A model generated the notes under the pieces. It did not search any database. It saw nothing but the letters and a program-made list of their open reading frames with translations, and was not told the origin of the DNA. The position numbers and the translations under genes are program-made. A DNA stretch of 64,000 nt from Vicinamibacteria bacterium (lineage in GTDB: Bacteria; Acidobacteriota; Vicinamibacteria; Fen-336): NCBI GenBank assembly GCA_025994075.1, contig JAMQGV010000002.1:84500-148499 (forward strand). The letters are read 5' to 3'. Below are positions 50,227-57,970 of the stretch, piece by piece. Numbering within the stretch: the stretch's first letter is position 1; every line of letters starts with the position of its first letter.

Positions 50227-51923
50227 GTGGCGCGATCACCGCCGGGCTGGGCGCGGAGCTGCGCGAGGCCGTCCTGCGCGGGGCCGCGGAGTGGGACGCG
50301 CAGCGCGGCACGGCGCGGCTGTGGGCCCGCGACGCCTCGCTGTGGACGGGCGGCGACGAGGCGGCCTGGCTCGGCTGGCTGGACCTGCCGCAGGCCCCGG
50401 GGGTCGCGGTGGAGACGCTGCAGGCGCTGGCGGCGGATGCGCGCGGCTTCCGCGACGTGCTGCTGCTCGGCATGGGCGGCTCCAGCCTCGGCCCCGAGGT
50501 CGTCGCCGCCACGCTGCCGCCCGTCGCCGGCGCGCCGCGGCTGCACGTGCTCGACAGCACCGTGCCGGCCCAGGTGCGGCGGGTCGCCGCCGGGCTCGAT
50601 CCGGCGCGCACGCTGGTGCTGGTGGCCTCCAAGTCGGGCAGCACGCTCGAGCCCGAGATCCTCCGCCTCCACTTCTTCGCGTGGCTCCAGGCGGCGCTCG
50701 GCGGCCAGGCGGGCCGCCACTGCGTCGCGGTCACCGATCCCGGCTCGAAGCTGGAGGCGGCGGCGCGCGCCGACGGCTACCGCCACGTGGTCCACGGGAT
50801 CAAGAGCGTCGGCGGGCGCTTCTCCGCGCTGTCGCCGTTCGGCCTGGTGCCGGCGGCGCTGTGCGGGCACGACGCGCGGCTGCTGCTGGCCCACGCCGAG
50901 GCGATGGCCGTGTCCTGTGCGCCCGAGCGTGCGGCGCTCGACAATCCCGGCGTGGCGCTGGGGCTGGTGCTCGGGCACGCGGCGCGGCGCGGCCGCGACA
51001 AGCTGACCCTCGTGCTGTCTCCCGCGCTCGGCGCGCTCGGCGCGTGGCTCGAGCAGCTCGTCGCCGAGAGCACGGGCAAGCGCGGCCGCGCGATCATCCC
51101 GGTCGACGGCGAGCCGCTCGCGGCGCCCGGCCGCTACGGCGCCGACCGCCTCTTCGTGCACGTGGCGCTGGCCGGCGAGTCCGACCCGGCCGCCGCCGCG
51201 GTGCGCGCGCTGGAGCAGGCCGGCCACCCCGTGGTGCGGATCGAGGTCCCGGAGAGCGAGCACCTGTTCGCCGAGTTCTTCCGCTGGGAGCTGGCGACCG
51301 CGGTCGCCGGCGCGGTGATGGGCGTGCACCCGTTCGACCAGCCCGACGTCGAGGCCAGCAAGGTCGAGACGCGGCGGCTGACCCAGGAGTACGACCGCAC
51401 GGGCGCGCTGCCCGCCGAGAGCGCGCTGTGGAGCGGGGAGGGCGTGTCCCTCTACGCGCCGGCGGCCCACGCGAGCGCCCTCGGCGAGGCCGCAGACCTG
51501 GCCGGCTGGCTGCGCGCCCACCTGGCGACGCTGCAGCCCGGCGACTACGTCGGCCTGCTCGCCTATCTCGACCGCAGCAGCGCGCACGAAGAAGCGCTGC
51601 TCGCGATGCGGGCACGGCTGCTGGCGGCGTCGGGCCACGCGACCTGCGTCGGTTTCGGGCCCCGCTTCCTGCACTCCACCGGCCAGGCCTACAAGGGCGG
51701 CCCCGCCAGCGGCGTGTTCGTGCAGATCACCGCTGACGACGCGGAGGACCTGCCGGTGCCTGGCCAGCGCGCGACCTTCGGGGTCGTGAAGGCGGCCCAG
51801 GCCCGCGGCGACTTCGAGGTGCTGGCCGCCCGCGGCCGGCGCGCGCTGCGCGTCCACCTGCACGGCGACCCGCAGGCCGGACTGGCGCGGCTCGGCGCAG
51901 CGCTGGAGAAGGCCCTGTCCTAG
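50223..51923 (+). CDS. pgi: Glucose-6-phosphate isomerase (Tal-Pgi-type PGI)
   Basis: The 566-residue protein has the SIS folds of phosphoglucose isomerase: LLLGMGGSSLGPEV (~80), VASKSGSTLEPEILRLHFF (~138), VHGIKSVGGRFSALSPFGLVP and HLFAEFFRWELATAVAG, then NPFDQPDVEASK-like HPFDQPDVEASKVETRR. Its organisation resembles the PGI half of bifunctional transaldolase-PGI enzymes, but the transaldolase part is absent. It interconverts glucose-6-P and fructose-6-P. Confidence 0.92.
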   Translation: MSGAITAGLGAELREAVLRGAAEWDAQRGTARLWARDASLWTGGDEAAWLGWLDLPQAPGVAVETLQALAADARGFRDVLLLGMGGSSLGPEVVAATLPPVAGAPRLHVLDSTVPAQVRRVAAGLDPARTLVLVASKSGSTLEPEILRLHFFAWLQAALGGQAGRHCVAVTDPGSKLEAAARADGYRHVVHGIKSVGGRFSALSPFGLVPAALCGHDARLLLAHAEAMAVSCAPERAALDNPGVALGLVLGHAARRGRDKLTLVLSPALGALGAWLEQLVAESTGKRGRAIIPVDGEPLAAPGRYGADRLFVHVALAGESDPAAAAVRALEQAGHPVVRIEVPESEHLFAEFFRWELATAVAGAVMGVHPFDQPDVEASKVETRRLTQEYDRTGALPAESALWSGEGVSLYAPAAHASALGEAADLAGWLRAHLATLQPGDYVGLLAYLDRSSAHEEALLAMRARLLAASGHATCVGFGPRFLHSTGQAYKGGPASGVFVQITADDAEDLPVPGQRATFGVVKAAQARGDFEVLAARGRRALRVHLHGDPQAGLARLGAALEKALS

Positions 51924-52230
51924 CGGCCTCTACGCCCCGCGGCGTCCGGATCGTCGATTGTCGGGGAGATTGGTGGAGCTGACGGGGTTCGAACCCGTGA
52001 CCTCGTGAATGCCATTCTTGATGCGGGCCTTTTTCGAACCCCGCTCCAGAGCAGCGTTTTCCGGCCTAACCCTCTCAGAACCCTAGTTGTTACAGGGCTT
52101 CGGGCGTGTTAGCCTTTGTTCGGCCCGGATAAGGGGTGCTAGGGCGACCTTGGTAGCCGACTTGGTATCCCGGGCCCGCGCGTGACCCGTTCTCACGCTG
52201 CGGCCGGCGCCGAAAAAGCGGAGGCCAACG
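51924..52230. promoter_or_regulatory. Element left end: attachment region and integrase upstream sequence
   Basis: This 307-base gap holds the tRNA-Ala fragment (listed separately) and ~210 bases before the integrase. Two direct CTTGGTA copies (52149-52155 and 52161-52167, 12-base period) are candidates for integrase arm-type sites. No strong promoter is visible. The run TTTTTCGAACCCCG near 52030 echoes a tRNA T-arm but does not fold as one. Confidence 0.4.
51971..52016 (-). other. Attachment site (attL): 3' half of a tRNA-Ala(GGC) gene
   Basis: Read on the minus strand, the sequence runs from an anticodon loop ATGGCAT (anticodon GGC) through TCACG, AGGTC, an intact T-arm (ACGGG-TTCGAAC-CCCGT), the acceptor strand CAGCTCC, A and CCA. 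The 5' half of the tRNA is missing: the neighbouring bases (52017 on) do not supply a D-arm or the matching acceptor strand. This is the classic footprint of integration into a tRNA 3' half. An intact tRNA-Ala is predicted at the other end, beyond the window. Confidence 0.85.
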
Positions 52231-53568
52231 ATGCCGACGAAGCGACTCACCGCGACGAACGTGCAGACGCTCCCGTGTCCCGCGGGGAAGGAGCGGGTCC
52301 ACTACTTCGACGCGACGAAGAGCGCGCCGCCCGGCTTCGCGCTGCGCGTGACCGCGACGGCCCGCGAGCGGAGCACCGGGCGATGGAGTGGCCGGAGCTA
52401 CGTGCTCAAGTTCTACGTCCGGGGCACCGGCGCCCGCGGCTGGCTGGTGCTCGGCGACGTGGGCGACGTGACGCTCGACGCCGCGCGCGTGGACGCGACC
52501 GAGAAGAGCACCCTCGCGGCGAACGGCCGCGACCCGCGCTTCGTCGCGGCCGTGGACAAGGCCCGCACGGTGGCGGCCGTCTGTACCGACTACATCGAGG
52601 CCGTCTCCGCAACCGCGTCGCCTACCACCGTGGACGGATACCGCCGGCTCTTGAAGCACGTCGTCGCGGCGCCGGAGCTCAAGGCGCCGGTGGACTCCAT
52701 CGAGGACGCGCACGTGTCGGCGCTGCTGGCCAGGCTCGGGACCGCGAAAGGGAAGTACCTCGCCAACCGCGTGTTCGCGCTGATCTCGGCGGCGCTGCGC
52801 TGGGCCCGCGGGACGCGCCGCGGCAAGGGGGCCCGGAAGATCCCGGCGCCGACCGCGGAACAGCGGATCGCGCGGAACCCCTGCGCCGAGATGACGGCGC
52901 CGAACCCCGAGAAGAAGCGCGAGCGGGCTCTCGCCGATGACGAGCTGGTGCGCGTGTGGAAGGGGCTCGACACGATGCCGCCCGAGGCCGCGGCCTACGT
53001 CCGCTTCCTGATCCTGGCGGGCCTGCGCCGCAACGAAGCCGCGGCGCTGCGCTGGCGCGACTACAACGCGGGGGAACGCCTGCTCACCGTGCCCGGCGAG
53101 GTGCGCAAAGGCGGCCGCACGCACGTCGTGTTCCTGGCGCCGCTGGCCGTCGACGTGCTCGCTTCCATCGGGCCCGGGAAGCGCGACGCCCTGATCTTCG
53201 GCGAGGGGGGGCGCCGGTTCGTGACGAACGAGGGCCGGACGATGGCGGCGATCCGGGCCGCGACCGAGGTGCGCGTCGACAACAAGGTGAAGGTCCCGCA
53301 GGTGGAGTTCCGCCTCCACGACCTGCGCCGCACGTGCGCGACCGGCTGCGCGAAGACCGGCGCCGACGAGACGATGATCTCGCGCATCCTGGGACACGCC
53401 GTGTTCGCGAAGGCGCTCCCGGTCACGGTGCAGTACATCGCCCACGCCTACGCGGCCGAGCACAGGGCCGCGCTCGAGCGCTGGGCCGCCTACGTCGAGG
53501 CCCTGCTCGGGATCGTGCGGCCGGAAGCGAAGGTTCTGAAGGGCGAGTTCGGGAAGGCCACAGCGTGA
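52231..53568 (+). CDS. int: Tyrosine recombinase (integrase)
   Basis: The 445-residue protein is a P4-type integrase: N-terminal arm-binding domain, core-binding region and a catalytic domain with Arg in GLRRNEAAAL (~266), HDLRRT (~363), LGHA (~387) and the nucleophile Tyr within VQYIAHAYAAEH (~401-407). Its site is beside the att fragment, as expected for the enzyme that recombines tRNA-Ala att sites. The ATG at 52231 follows AGCGGAGG. Its stop overlaps the next gene (GTGA). Confidence 0.93.
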   Translation: MPTKRLTATNVQTLPCPAGKERVHYFDATKSAPPGFALRVTATARERSTGRWSGRSYVLKFYVRGTGARGWLVLGDVGDVTLDAARVDATEKSTLAANGRDPRFVAAVDKARTVAAVCTDYIEAVSATASPTTVDGYRRLLKHVVAAPELKAPVDSIEDAHVSALLARLGTAKGKYLANRVFALISAALRWARGTRRGKGARKIPAPTAEQRIARNPCAEMTAPNPEKKRERALADDELVRVWKGLDTMPPEAAAYVRFLILAGLRRNEAAALRWRDYNAGERLLTVPGEVRKGGRTHVVFLAPLAVDVLASIGPGKRDALIFGEGGRRFVTNEGRTMAAIRAATEVRVDNKVKVPQVEFRLHDLRRTCATGCAKTGADETMISRILGHAVFAKALPVTVQYIAHAYAAEHRAALERWAAYVEALLGIVRPEAKVLKGEFGKATA

Positions 53569-54044
53569 ATCGCGGTCTGAGTGGGGAGGCTTCGAGCCTC
53601 GCCGCAGCGCTCGCGGCCGGCCCTGTTCCGGCGAATGCGGCGGAGAGAGCCAGCGCGATCCTACGGCACCTGGAGCGCGGCTTCGCGGCTCTCCTCAGCG
53701 AGGCAGAGAACTCGCCGATCGTGAGGATCCACGCGGCAACCGTCGCCCGGGACCTGGTCTCGGTTGTGCGCCGCTATGCCTTGTCAGTCGAGATCCAGCA
53801 GGCGGCGCGCCGAGAGAGCGCCTCGCGCGGCCGCGGCCGGCCATCGGCATGGCCGGAGCGGGAGATGGAGGCCGGCGTGATCCTGTCGCTCTCGTTCGTC
53901 GGAGAGGAGTTCCTGGCAGAGACCCCCGGGCGGCCAGCTCTGGAGATCATCGCAGCGATCCGCGGAACCATCGTCTCGGAGCCACGCAACAACGTTCGCC
54001 GGGGGAAGCGGCGCCTCCGAGGCCTCAGGCTGTTGCGCGACTGA
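53565..54044 (+). CDS. Hypothetical element protein
   Basis: A GTG overlapping the integrase stop opens a 159-residue frame. It is helical and rich in Ala/Arg/Glu, with a basic C-terminus (SEPRNNVRRGKRRLRGLRLL) that could contact nucleic acid. No family recognised. The translational coupling to int makes it likely real; function unknown. Confidence 0.55.
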   Translation: MNRGLSGEASSLAAALAAGPVPANAAERASAILRHLERGFAALLSEAENSPIVRIHAATVARDLVSVVRRYALSVEIQQAARRESASRGRGRPSAWPEREMEAGVILSLSFVGEEFLAETPGRPALEIIAAIRGTIVSEPRNNVRRGKRRLRGLRLLRD

Positions 54045-54136
54045 ACCAGGTCCCTCCGCTGGGCCCTGTTGCTGGCCGGCGCCGCTGCTCGACACCGGCC
54101 CCGATTTGTTACCGTGGCCGCTAGCGGCCGAAAGCG

Positions 54137-54175
54137 TTCATCGTGGTCCGGAAGTCGGGAGGACCACGCGATGAA
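54137..54175 (+). promoter_or_regulatory. Hairpin sequestering the start of the AlpA-like gene
   Basis: TTCATCGTGGTCC (54137-54149) pairs with GGACCAC-GC-GATGAA (54161-54175) as 13 bp with a two-base bulge. The ATG (54171-54173) is buried in the stem and GGGAGG (54157-54162) falls in the loop and stem edge. A perfect palindrome GGCCGCTAGCGGCC (54116-54129) lies just upstream. Folding would lower translation unless opened. Confidence 0.55.
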
Positions 54176-54371
54176 CAGACAGATCGGACGCCTGTTGACT
54201 GGCCGTGAGGTGTGCGAGCGCCTCCGCATCACTCGCGTGACGCTCTGGGAGTGGCGCCGGCGCGGGCTGTTTCCGGCCCCGATCGTCGTGGGGACCGGGA
54301 ACCGGAACCGCTGGCTCGAGGAGGACGTCGAGCAGTACATCGCGCAGCAGATCACGCGGCGCGCGGCCTAG
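54171..54371 (+). CDS. AlpA/MerR-like helix-turn-helix protein (possible excisionase)
   Basis: The 66-residue protein reads IGRLLTGREVCERLRITRVTLWEWRRRGLFPAPIVVG then RWLEEDVEQYIAQQI, the layout of AlpA-type or excisionase DNA-binding proteins (helix-turn-helix plus a C-terminal helix). In phages and islands such proteins control integrase expression or excision. An internal hairpin covers its start codon. It lies between integrase and replication genes. Confidence 0.82.
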   Translation: MNRQIGRLLTGREVCERLRITRVTLWEWRRRGLFPAPIVVGTGNRNRWLEEDVEQYIAQQITRRAA

Positions 54372-54375
54372 GCCA

Positions 54376-54594
54376 GTGCCCCGTCCTCCTCGCAGCGCCG
54401 GCATCACCCGGCCCGAGGCCTTGGTCATCGTCCAGGCCCTCGCCGCCGGCTGCCGCGATCGCGACCCAGTAGCCGCTCGCGACCGTCTCCTCGAGCGCGT
54501 GGCTGCTCACGATGAAGCCCCCGCCCTCCGTGCAGCGCTCGCAGAACTCGGCGCCGACTCCGTCATCGCGCTCGCTCGCCGGGCAGCCGCGTGA
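54376..54594 (+). CDS. Small hypothetical protein
   Basis: A 72-residue frame starting at GTG 54376, five bases after the AlpA-like stop. Helical and Ala/Arg-rich; no family recognised. Its stop overlaps the next frame (GTGA). Coding is likely because of the tight coupling, but weak on its own. Confidence 0.45.
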   Translation: MPRPPRSAGITRPEALVIVQALAAGCRDRDPVAARDRLLERVAAHDEAPALRAALAELGADSVIALARRAAA

Positions 54595-54752
54595 ACGCCC
54601 GTGGTGAGGCCGCGCTCGCTGCCGGCGACGTCGACGGCTGGCTGTACCTCGTCGGGCCCGGCCCGTGGCGCCCGCGAGCCCTGGAGACGGTGACCCGGTC
54701 GACGTGGGACGCGCTCTGCGACCAGCGCCGGCGCCGGAGCCACGGCGCGTGA
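54591..54752 (+). CDS. Very small hypothetical protein (53 residues)
   Basis: A GTG overlapping the previous stop opens a 53-codon frame, NARGEAALAAGDVDGWLYLV and a basic end (RRRRSHGA). Overlapping GTGA junctions on both sides support it. Function unknown. Confidence 0.45.
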   Translation: MNARGEAALAAGDVDGWLYLVGPGPWRPRALETVTRSTWDALCDQRRRRSHGA

Positions 54753-54967
54753 CCCCCGACAAGGCCGCACGGGGCGCCGGCGTCGCGTCGCCCCGGCTCC
54801 CGTGGTTCGAAGAGGCGGTCCGCGACCTGGGCGGCTGCCCCTCGGGCCCCGTGAGCAGCTGGCTCAGGGACGTGATCCGCCTCGCCGCGTCGCGCTCGGC
54901 GGCATGGCATGCCCAGAACGCGAAGGAACGCGCACGCCGACCCGACCACCACCTGGGGGCGCGATGA
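54749..54967 (+). CDS. Small hypothetical protein (72 residues)
   Basis: A GTG overlapping the previous stop opens this frame (TPDKAARGAGVASPRLPWFEE, then CPSGPVSSWLRDVIRLAA). Its stop overlaps the start of the replication gene (ATGA). No family recognised. Confidence 0.5.
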   Translation: MTPDKAARGAGVASPRLPWFEEAVRDLGGCPSGPVSSWLRDVIRLAASRSAAWHAQNAKERARRPDHHLGAR

Positions 54968-55905
54968 CGTTCGTGAAGCTGGACCGCGGACTGCTCTCCT
55001 CGTCGCTCTGGATCGAGGGCGACGCGGAGGCCGTGCGGGTCTGGATCTACCTGCTGCTCTCGGCAGATGCGCACGGGCTGGTCACGGAGACGCTGCCCGC
55101 CATTGCCTTCGGCTGCAAGCTCCCGGTAGACCGAGCCGCCGCGATCCTCGACCAGTTCGCGCAGCCGGACCCCCACAGCCGGACTCCGGTAGCCGAGGGG
55201 CGGCGCGTGGTGATCTACCGTGAGCCCGAGTGGTCGGTTGATATCGTCAACTACCTGCGCTACCGCCAGAAGGACCACACGGCCGCGGAGCGCGTGCGCA
55301 GGTATCGGCAGCGGCTAGCCGTTACGCGTAACAGCCGTAACGCGGGCGTAACGGACCGTAACGACCGTAACGCGTTACGCAAGCAGAAGCAGAAGCAGAA
55401 GCAGAAGCAGAACACAGAAGGCTCGGCGGCGCGCCGCGCCGCCGCGGCGGCCGCGACTTCGGCGACGGAAACCAAGCGGCAGGGCTTGGAGGCGGTGCCG
55501 ACCGTCCGCGCCGTCGCCGAGGCCTACCGCGAGGCCGTGAACCGGAAGGCCGTCACCCTGGGCATGCTCGAGGCGGCCCGCCGGGGCCTCGACGCTGGCG
55601 CGACGGTCGAGGATCTCGCGCGGATCGCCCGCGCGGTCGGCGCCGCTCGGAAGACCCCGAGCCTCGCGCCGCGTGGCGGGTTGCTCGCCTGGGCGCTCGA
55701 GCATCAGAAGCTCGACCCGGATTACGTGTTCCGCCCCTCGAACGTCGACAAGCTCGTGACCGAAGCTGAGGCTGTCCTCAAGGCCGCCGAGCCGCAGTCG
55801 GCGGCGGCGCCGCCCGACCAGTACGCGGGCCGCCCGCTCGACGAAGTGCCGTTCCACCTGCGCCGCGCGGAAGCCGCGCGCCGCCAGGTCGCGGGGGCCG
55901 AATGA
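54964..55905 (+). CDS. Phage replication initiator / replisome organiser-like protein
   Basis: The 313-residue protein opens with a winged-helix-like domain (FVKLDRGLLSSSLWIEGDAEAV, VWIYLLLSADAHGLV, PAIAFGCKLP, VVIYREPEWSVDIVNYLRYRQ) common in phage replication proteins that act before a DnaB helicase. A basic, low-complexity centre (VTRNSRNAGVTDRNDRNALR then Lys-Gln repeats) is encoded by the iteron array and hexamer repeat. The C-terminus has helical segments similar to helicase-loading regions. The next gene is dnaB, overlapping by four bases. By analogy with lambda O and P, this protein may bind its own internal origin and load the helicase. Confidence 0.75.
   Translation: MTFVKLDRGLLSSSLWIEGDAEAVRVWIYLLLSADAHGLVTETLPAIAFGCKLPVDRAAAILDQFAQPDPHSRTPVAEGRRVVIYREPEWSVDIVNYLRYRQKDHTAAERVRRYRQRLAVTRNSRNAGVTDRNDRNALRKQKQKQKQKQNTEGSAARRAAAAAATSATETKRQGLEAVPTVRAVAEAYREAVNRKAVTLGMLEAARRGLDAGATVEDLARIARAVGAARKTPSLAPRGGLLAWALEHQKLDPDYVFRPSNVDKLVTEAEAVLKAAEPQSAAAPPDQYAGRPLDEVPFHLRRAEAARRQVAGAE
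55321..55379 (+). repeat. CGTAAC iteron array (candidate replication origin)
   Basis: Five direct CGTAAC copies begin at 55327, 55336, 55347, 55357 and 55366 (spacing 9, 11, 10, 9 bases, about one helical turn each). Inverted GTTACG copies flank them at 55321 and 55374, so the ends form palindromes (GTTACGCGTAAC and CGTAACGCGTTACG). The array lies inside the replication initiator gene, as lambda's iterons lie inside gene O. It is probably where the initiator binds to open the origin. Confidence 0.65.
55381..55410 (+). repeat. Pure AAGCAG hexamer, five copies
   Basis: Five perfect AAGCAG copies follow the iterons directly and encode (Lys-Gln)5. Slippage would add or drop whole repeats without a frameshift. 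It may be a flexible basic linker in the protein, an AT-richer unwinding zone beside the iterons, or both. Confidence 0.85.
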
Positions 55906-57194
55906 TCGCGCCCAGCACCCTCGAGGCCGAGCGCGTCGTGCTCGGCGGGGTCCTCGTCGAGCCCGGGCTCTGGGCCGGAGTTGCGGACCGCGTCTCGACC
56001 GGGGACTTCGCGGACCAGCGGCACCGCGCGACCTGGGCGGCCCTCTCGCGGCTCGCGCTCGCCGGAACGCCCATCGACCTCGTCACGCTCAAGGACGCGC
56101 TGCACGCGACTGGCGACCTCTCGACGGCCGGCGGGCCCGCGTACCTGGCCGGTCTCCTCGACGGTCTCCCGCGGCCCTCGGAGAGCGGCCTGCAGGCCTG
56201 GGCAGCGATCGTGCGCGCCGGGTCGATGCGCCGGCAGATCGTCGCGCGCATCGACCGCTTGAAGGCGATGGCGGACTCCGGCGAGAAGAGCGCGGCCGAG
56301 CTGCTCGACGAGGCGCAGGCCGCGTTCCTCGAGGCCGCGGCGCCGGCGCGCGGCGGGAGCTACGGCCCCGACGACCTGGAGAAGCTCGCGCGGCGCGAGC
56401 TGGACCGCCTCGCCCTGGCCGATCGTGGACTGGTCGGGGTGACCACGGGCCTCGTGGGCCTCGACGCGATCCTCGGCGGGTTGCAGGCCGGCCAGCTCGT
56501 GCTGGTCGGCGCTCGCCCCAGCCGTGGCAAGTCGAGCCTCGGGCTCCAGGTCGCCGAGGCCGCTGCGGACTCCGGTGTGGTGTCCGTCGTGGCGTCCCTC
56601 GAGATGGCCGCCGCGGAAGTCGCGGTCCGGCGCGTCTGCACAGAGGCCGGACTCTCCGCGACCTGGGTCCGGGGCGAAGGCGCCGAGTCGCGTCACTGGC
56701 CGCGCCTGACGAGTGCTCTCTCCCGGACCCTGCGCCGCCCGCTCTACCTCGAGGAACTGACCGCCGCCACCGTCCCGCAGATCCACGCCCGGTGCCAGAG
56801 GCTGAAGGCCCGCGTCGGGTCACTGGGTCTCGTGGTGGTGGACTACCTGCAGCTCGTCCGCGCAACGGCCCGCGGCGCGACCCGGGATGCCGAGCTCGGC
56901 GAGGTCTCGCGTGCGCTGAAGGCGATGGCCCGCCGCCTCGACGTGCCCGTCCTGGTGATGGCTCAGCTCAACCGAAGGAGCGAAGAGCGCGCCGAAGGTC
57001 GCCCGCACCTCGCCGACTTCCGCGAGTGCGGCTCGATCGAGGCGGACGCGGACGTGGCAATCCTCGTGTGGTGGAAGGACCAGGCCGGCGAGGACGCCGA
57101 GCTGCTGGTCGCCAAGCACCGCAACGGGCCAACGGGCACCGTCGCTGTTCGCTTCAATCGCGAGCTGGCCCGCTTCGAGGAGTTGATGCCGTGA
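55902..57194 (+). CDS. dnaB: DnaB-like replicative helicase
   Basis: The 430-residue protein has the DnaB layout: an N-terminal helical domain (LEAERVVLGGVLVEPG), a linker and a RecA-like helicase domain with a P loop reading GARPSRGKSS (~203; the usual form is GRPGMGKT), Walker B LVVVDYLQLV (~308) and PVLVMAQLNRRSEERAEGRPHLADFRECGSIEADADV (DnaB motif 4 with Arg finger region). It unwinds the phage fork and is the likely partner of the preceding initiator. A structured segment follows. Confidence 0.9.
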   Translation: MIAPSTLEAERVVLGGVLVEPGLWAGVADRVSTGDFADQRHRATWAALSRLALAGTPIDLVTLKDALHATGDLSTAGGPAYLAGLLDGLPRPSESGLQAWAAIVRAGSMRRQIVARIDRLKAMADSGEKSAAELLDEAQAAFLEAAAPARGGSYGPDDLEKLARRELDRLALADRGLVGVTTGLVGLDAILGGLQAGQLVLVGARPSRGKSSLGLQVAEAAADSGVVSVVASLEMAAAEVAVRRVCTEAGLSATWVRGEGAESRHWPRLTSALSRTLRRPLYLEELTAATVPQIHARCQRLKARVGSLGLVVVDYLQLVRATARGATRDAELGEVSRALKAMARRLDVPVLVMAQLNRRSEERAEGRPHLADFRECGSIEADADVAILVWWKDQAGEDAELLVAKHRNGPTGTVAVRFNRELARFEELMP

Positions 57195-57388
57195 TGGCTC
57201 AGGCCAACCTCGGCGCCGCGGCGGCCCCCCGTGGTTCGATCCCGGTTCTCCACGCACGAGCGGCAGCCGAAGCCCCCCGGGAAGGGGTTCGGCTGTGGTC
57301 CGAGGAGAGCCGGGATCGGTGCACGGGACCGGGCCCGGAGAGCGGTCATTCAGTGGAGCGGTGGAGGGGATTGTGGCGAACGACCTGA
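57191..57388 (+). CDS. Doubtful 65-codon frame over the structured segment
   Basis: A GTG (57191) overlapping the dnaB stop would encode 65 residues rich in Ala, Arg, Gly. It overlaps the start of the next gene by 16 bases and most of it coincides with the 82-nt structured segment. The protein shows no pattern of its own. I consider it more likely non-coding. Confidence 0.25.
   Translation: MMAQANLGAAAAPRGSIPVLHARAAAEAPREGVRLWSEESRDRCTGPGPESGHSVERWRGLWRTT
57237..57318 (+). ncRNA. Strongly structured segment after dnaB (candidate small RNA or cis element)
   Basis: Outer stem: CGATCCCGGTTCTCC (57237-57251) with GGAGAGCCGGGATCG (57304-57318), 15 bp with one G-U pair. Inner hairpin: CAGCCGAA + CCCC (57264-57276, one bulged G) with GGGGTTCGGCTG (57284-57295), 12 bp. 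Together they form an ~82-nt double hairpin. It lies in the 178-base gap between dnaB and the next convincing start. It could be a phage small RNA, a processing or attenuation signal, or a DNA structure such as a packaging or replication site. Confidence 0.5.
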
Positions 57389-57969
57389 TCGAGAGCATCA
57401 AGCGAAAGTTGGGGCTCGTCTCGCCTCTTGGCGGCCTGAGCCCGAGTGACGTGTACGCGCGAGCGCGGACGATGCCCGCCGCGGAAGTGGCCCGGCTGCT
57501 CGAGGAGACGAGGGCGGAACGTCGCGCCTACCTCGCGGACCGGCAGCGTGCCCTGGACGAAGAGGCCCGCATCACGAGGGAGTTTTTCGAAGAGCGCGCC
57601 GACGAAGGCCGGCACGTCATCGAGGAGCCGGCGGCAGCCGCTGCCGCTGCTCGTCGAATCATGGAACCGTGGGGCCAGCGGAGAGCCGAGTATGCCGCGG
57701 GCGGGATCGACCTCGAGTTCGCGATCGGCCGCCGGATCTCGGCGCTCAAGGATGCACTGCTCGAACGGTGGCGCGTCGAGGGCGAGCCCGCCGAGGTGAA
57801 GGCGGCTCGCGCGCGCCTCCGCGCAGCGCGCCAGGCGGCGCTGGACGCCGGCGAGCGGGCCCGCGAGGCGCGCCAGGCGGCGCTGGACGCCGACGAGCGG
57901 GCCCGTGAAGCGGAGGAAGCCCTGCGCGTCTTCACGCCGTACACCAGCGACGACGACGAGGCGGCCTGA
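57373..57969 (+). CDS. Coiled-coil hypothetical protein with an internal 14-residue repeat
   Basis: The 198-residue protein starts at GTG 57373 (GGAGGGG just upstream). It is strongly helical, Arg/Glu/Ala-rich, with coiled-coil pattern over most of its length. Residues ~152-179 hold a 14-residue motif (ARQAALDAGERARE / ARQAALDADERARE) encoded by a nearly exact 42-base tandem duplication (57826-57867, 57868-57909). It precedes the tape-measure-like gene; it might be a scaffold, chaperone or tail-assembly protein. No family recognised. Confidence 0.6.
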   Translation: MANDLIESIKRKLGLVSPLGGLSPSDVYARARTMPAAEVARLLEETRAERRAYLADRQRALDEEARITREFFEERADEGRHVIEEPAAAAAAARRIMEPWGQRRAEYAAGGIDLEFAIGRRISALKDALLERWRVEGEPAEVKAARARLRAARQAALDAGERAREARQAALDADERAREAEEALRVFTPYTSDDDEAA

Positions 57970-57970
57970 G

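Noticed and set aside
51971..52016. An intact tRNA-Ala gene
   Set aside because: Only the 3' half is present; the D-arm and 5' acceptor strand are absent to the right, so it is an attachment-site remnant.
57231..57252. A tRNA-like GGTTCGATCCC arm after dnaB
   Set aside because: The flanking stem does not pair as a T-arm and the bases are better explained by the 15-bp outer stem of the structured segment.
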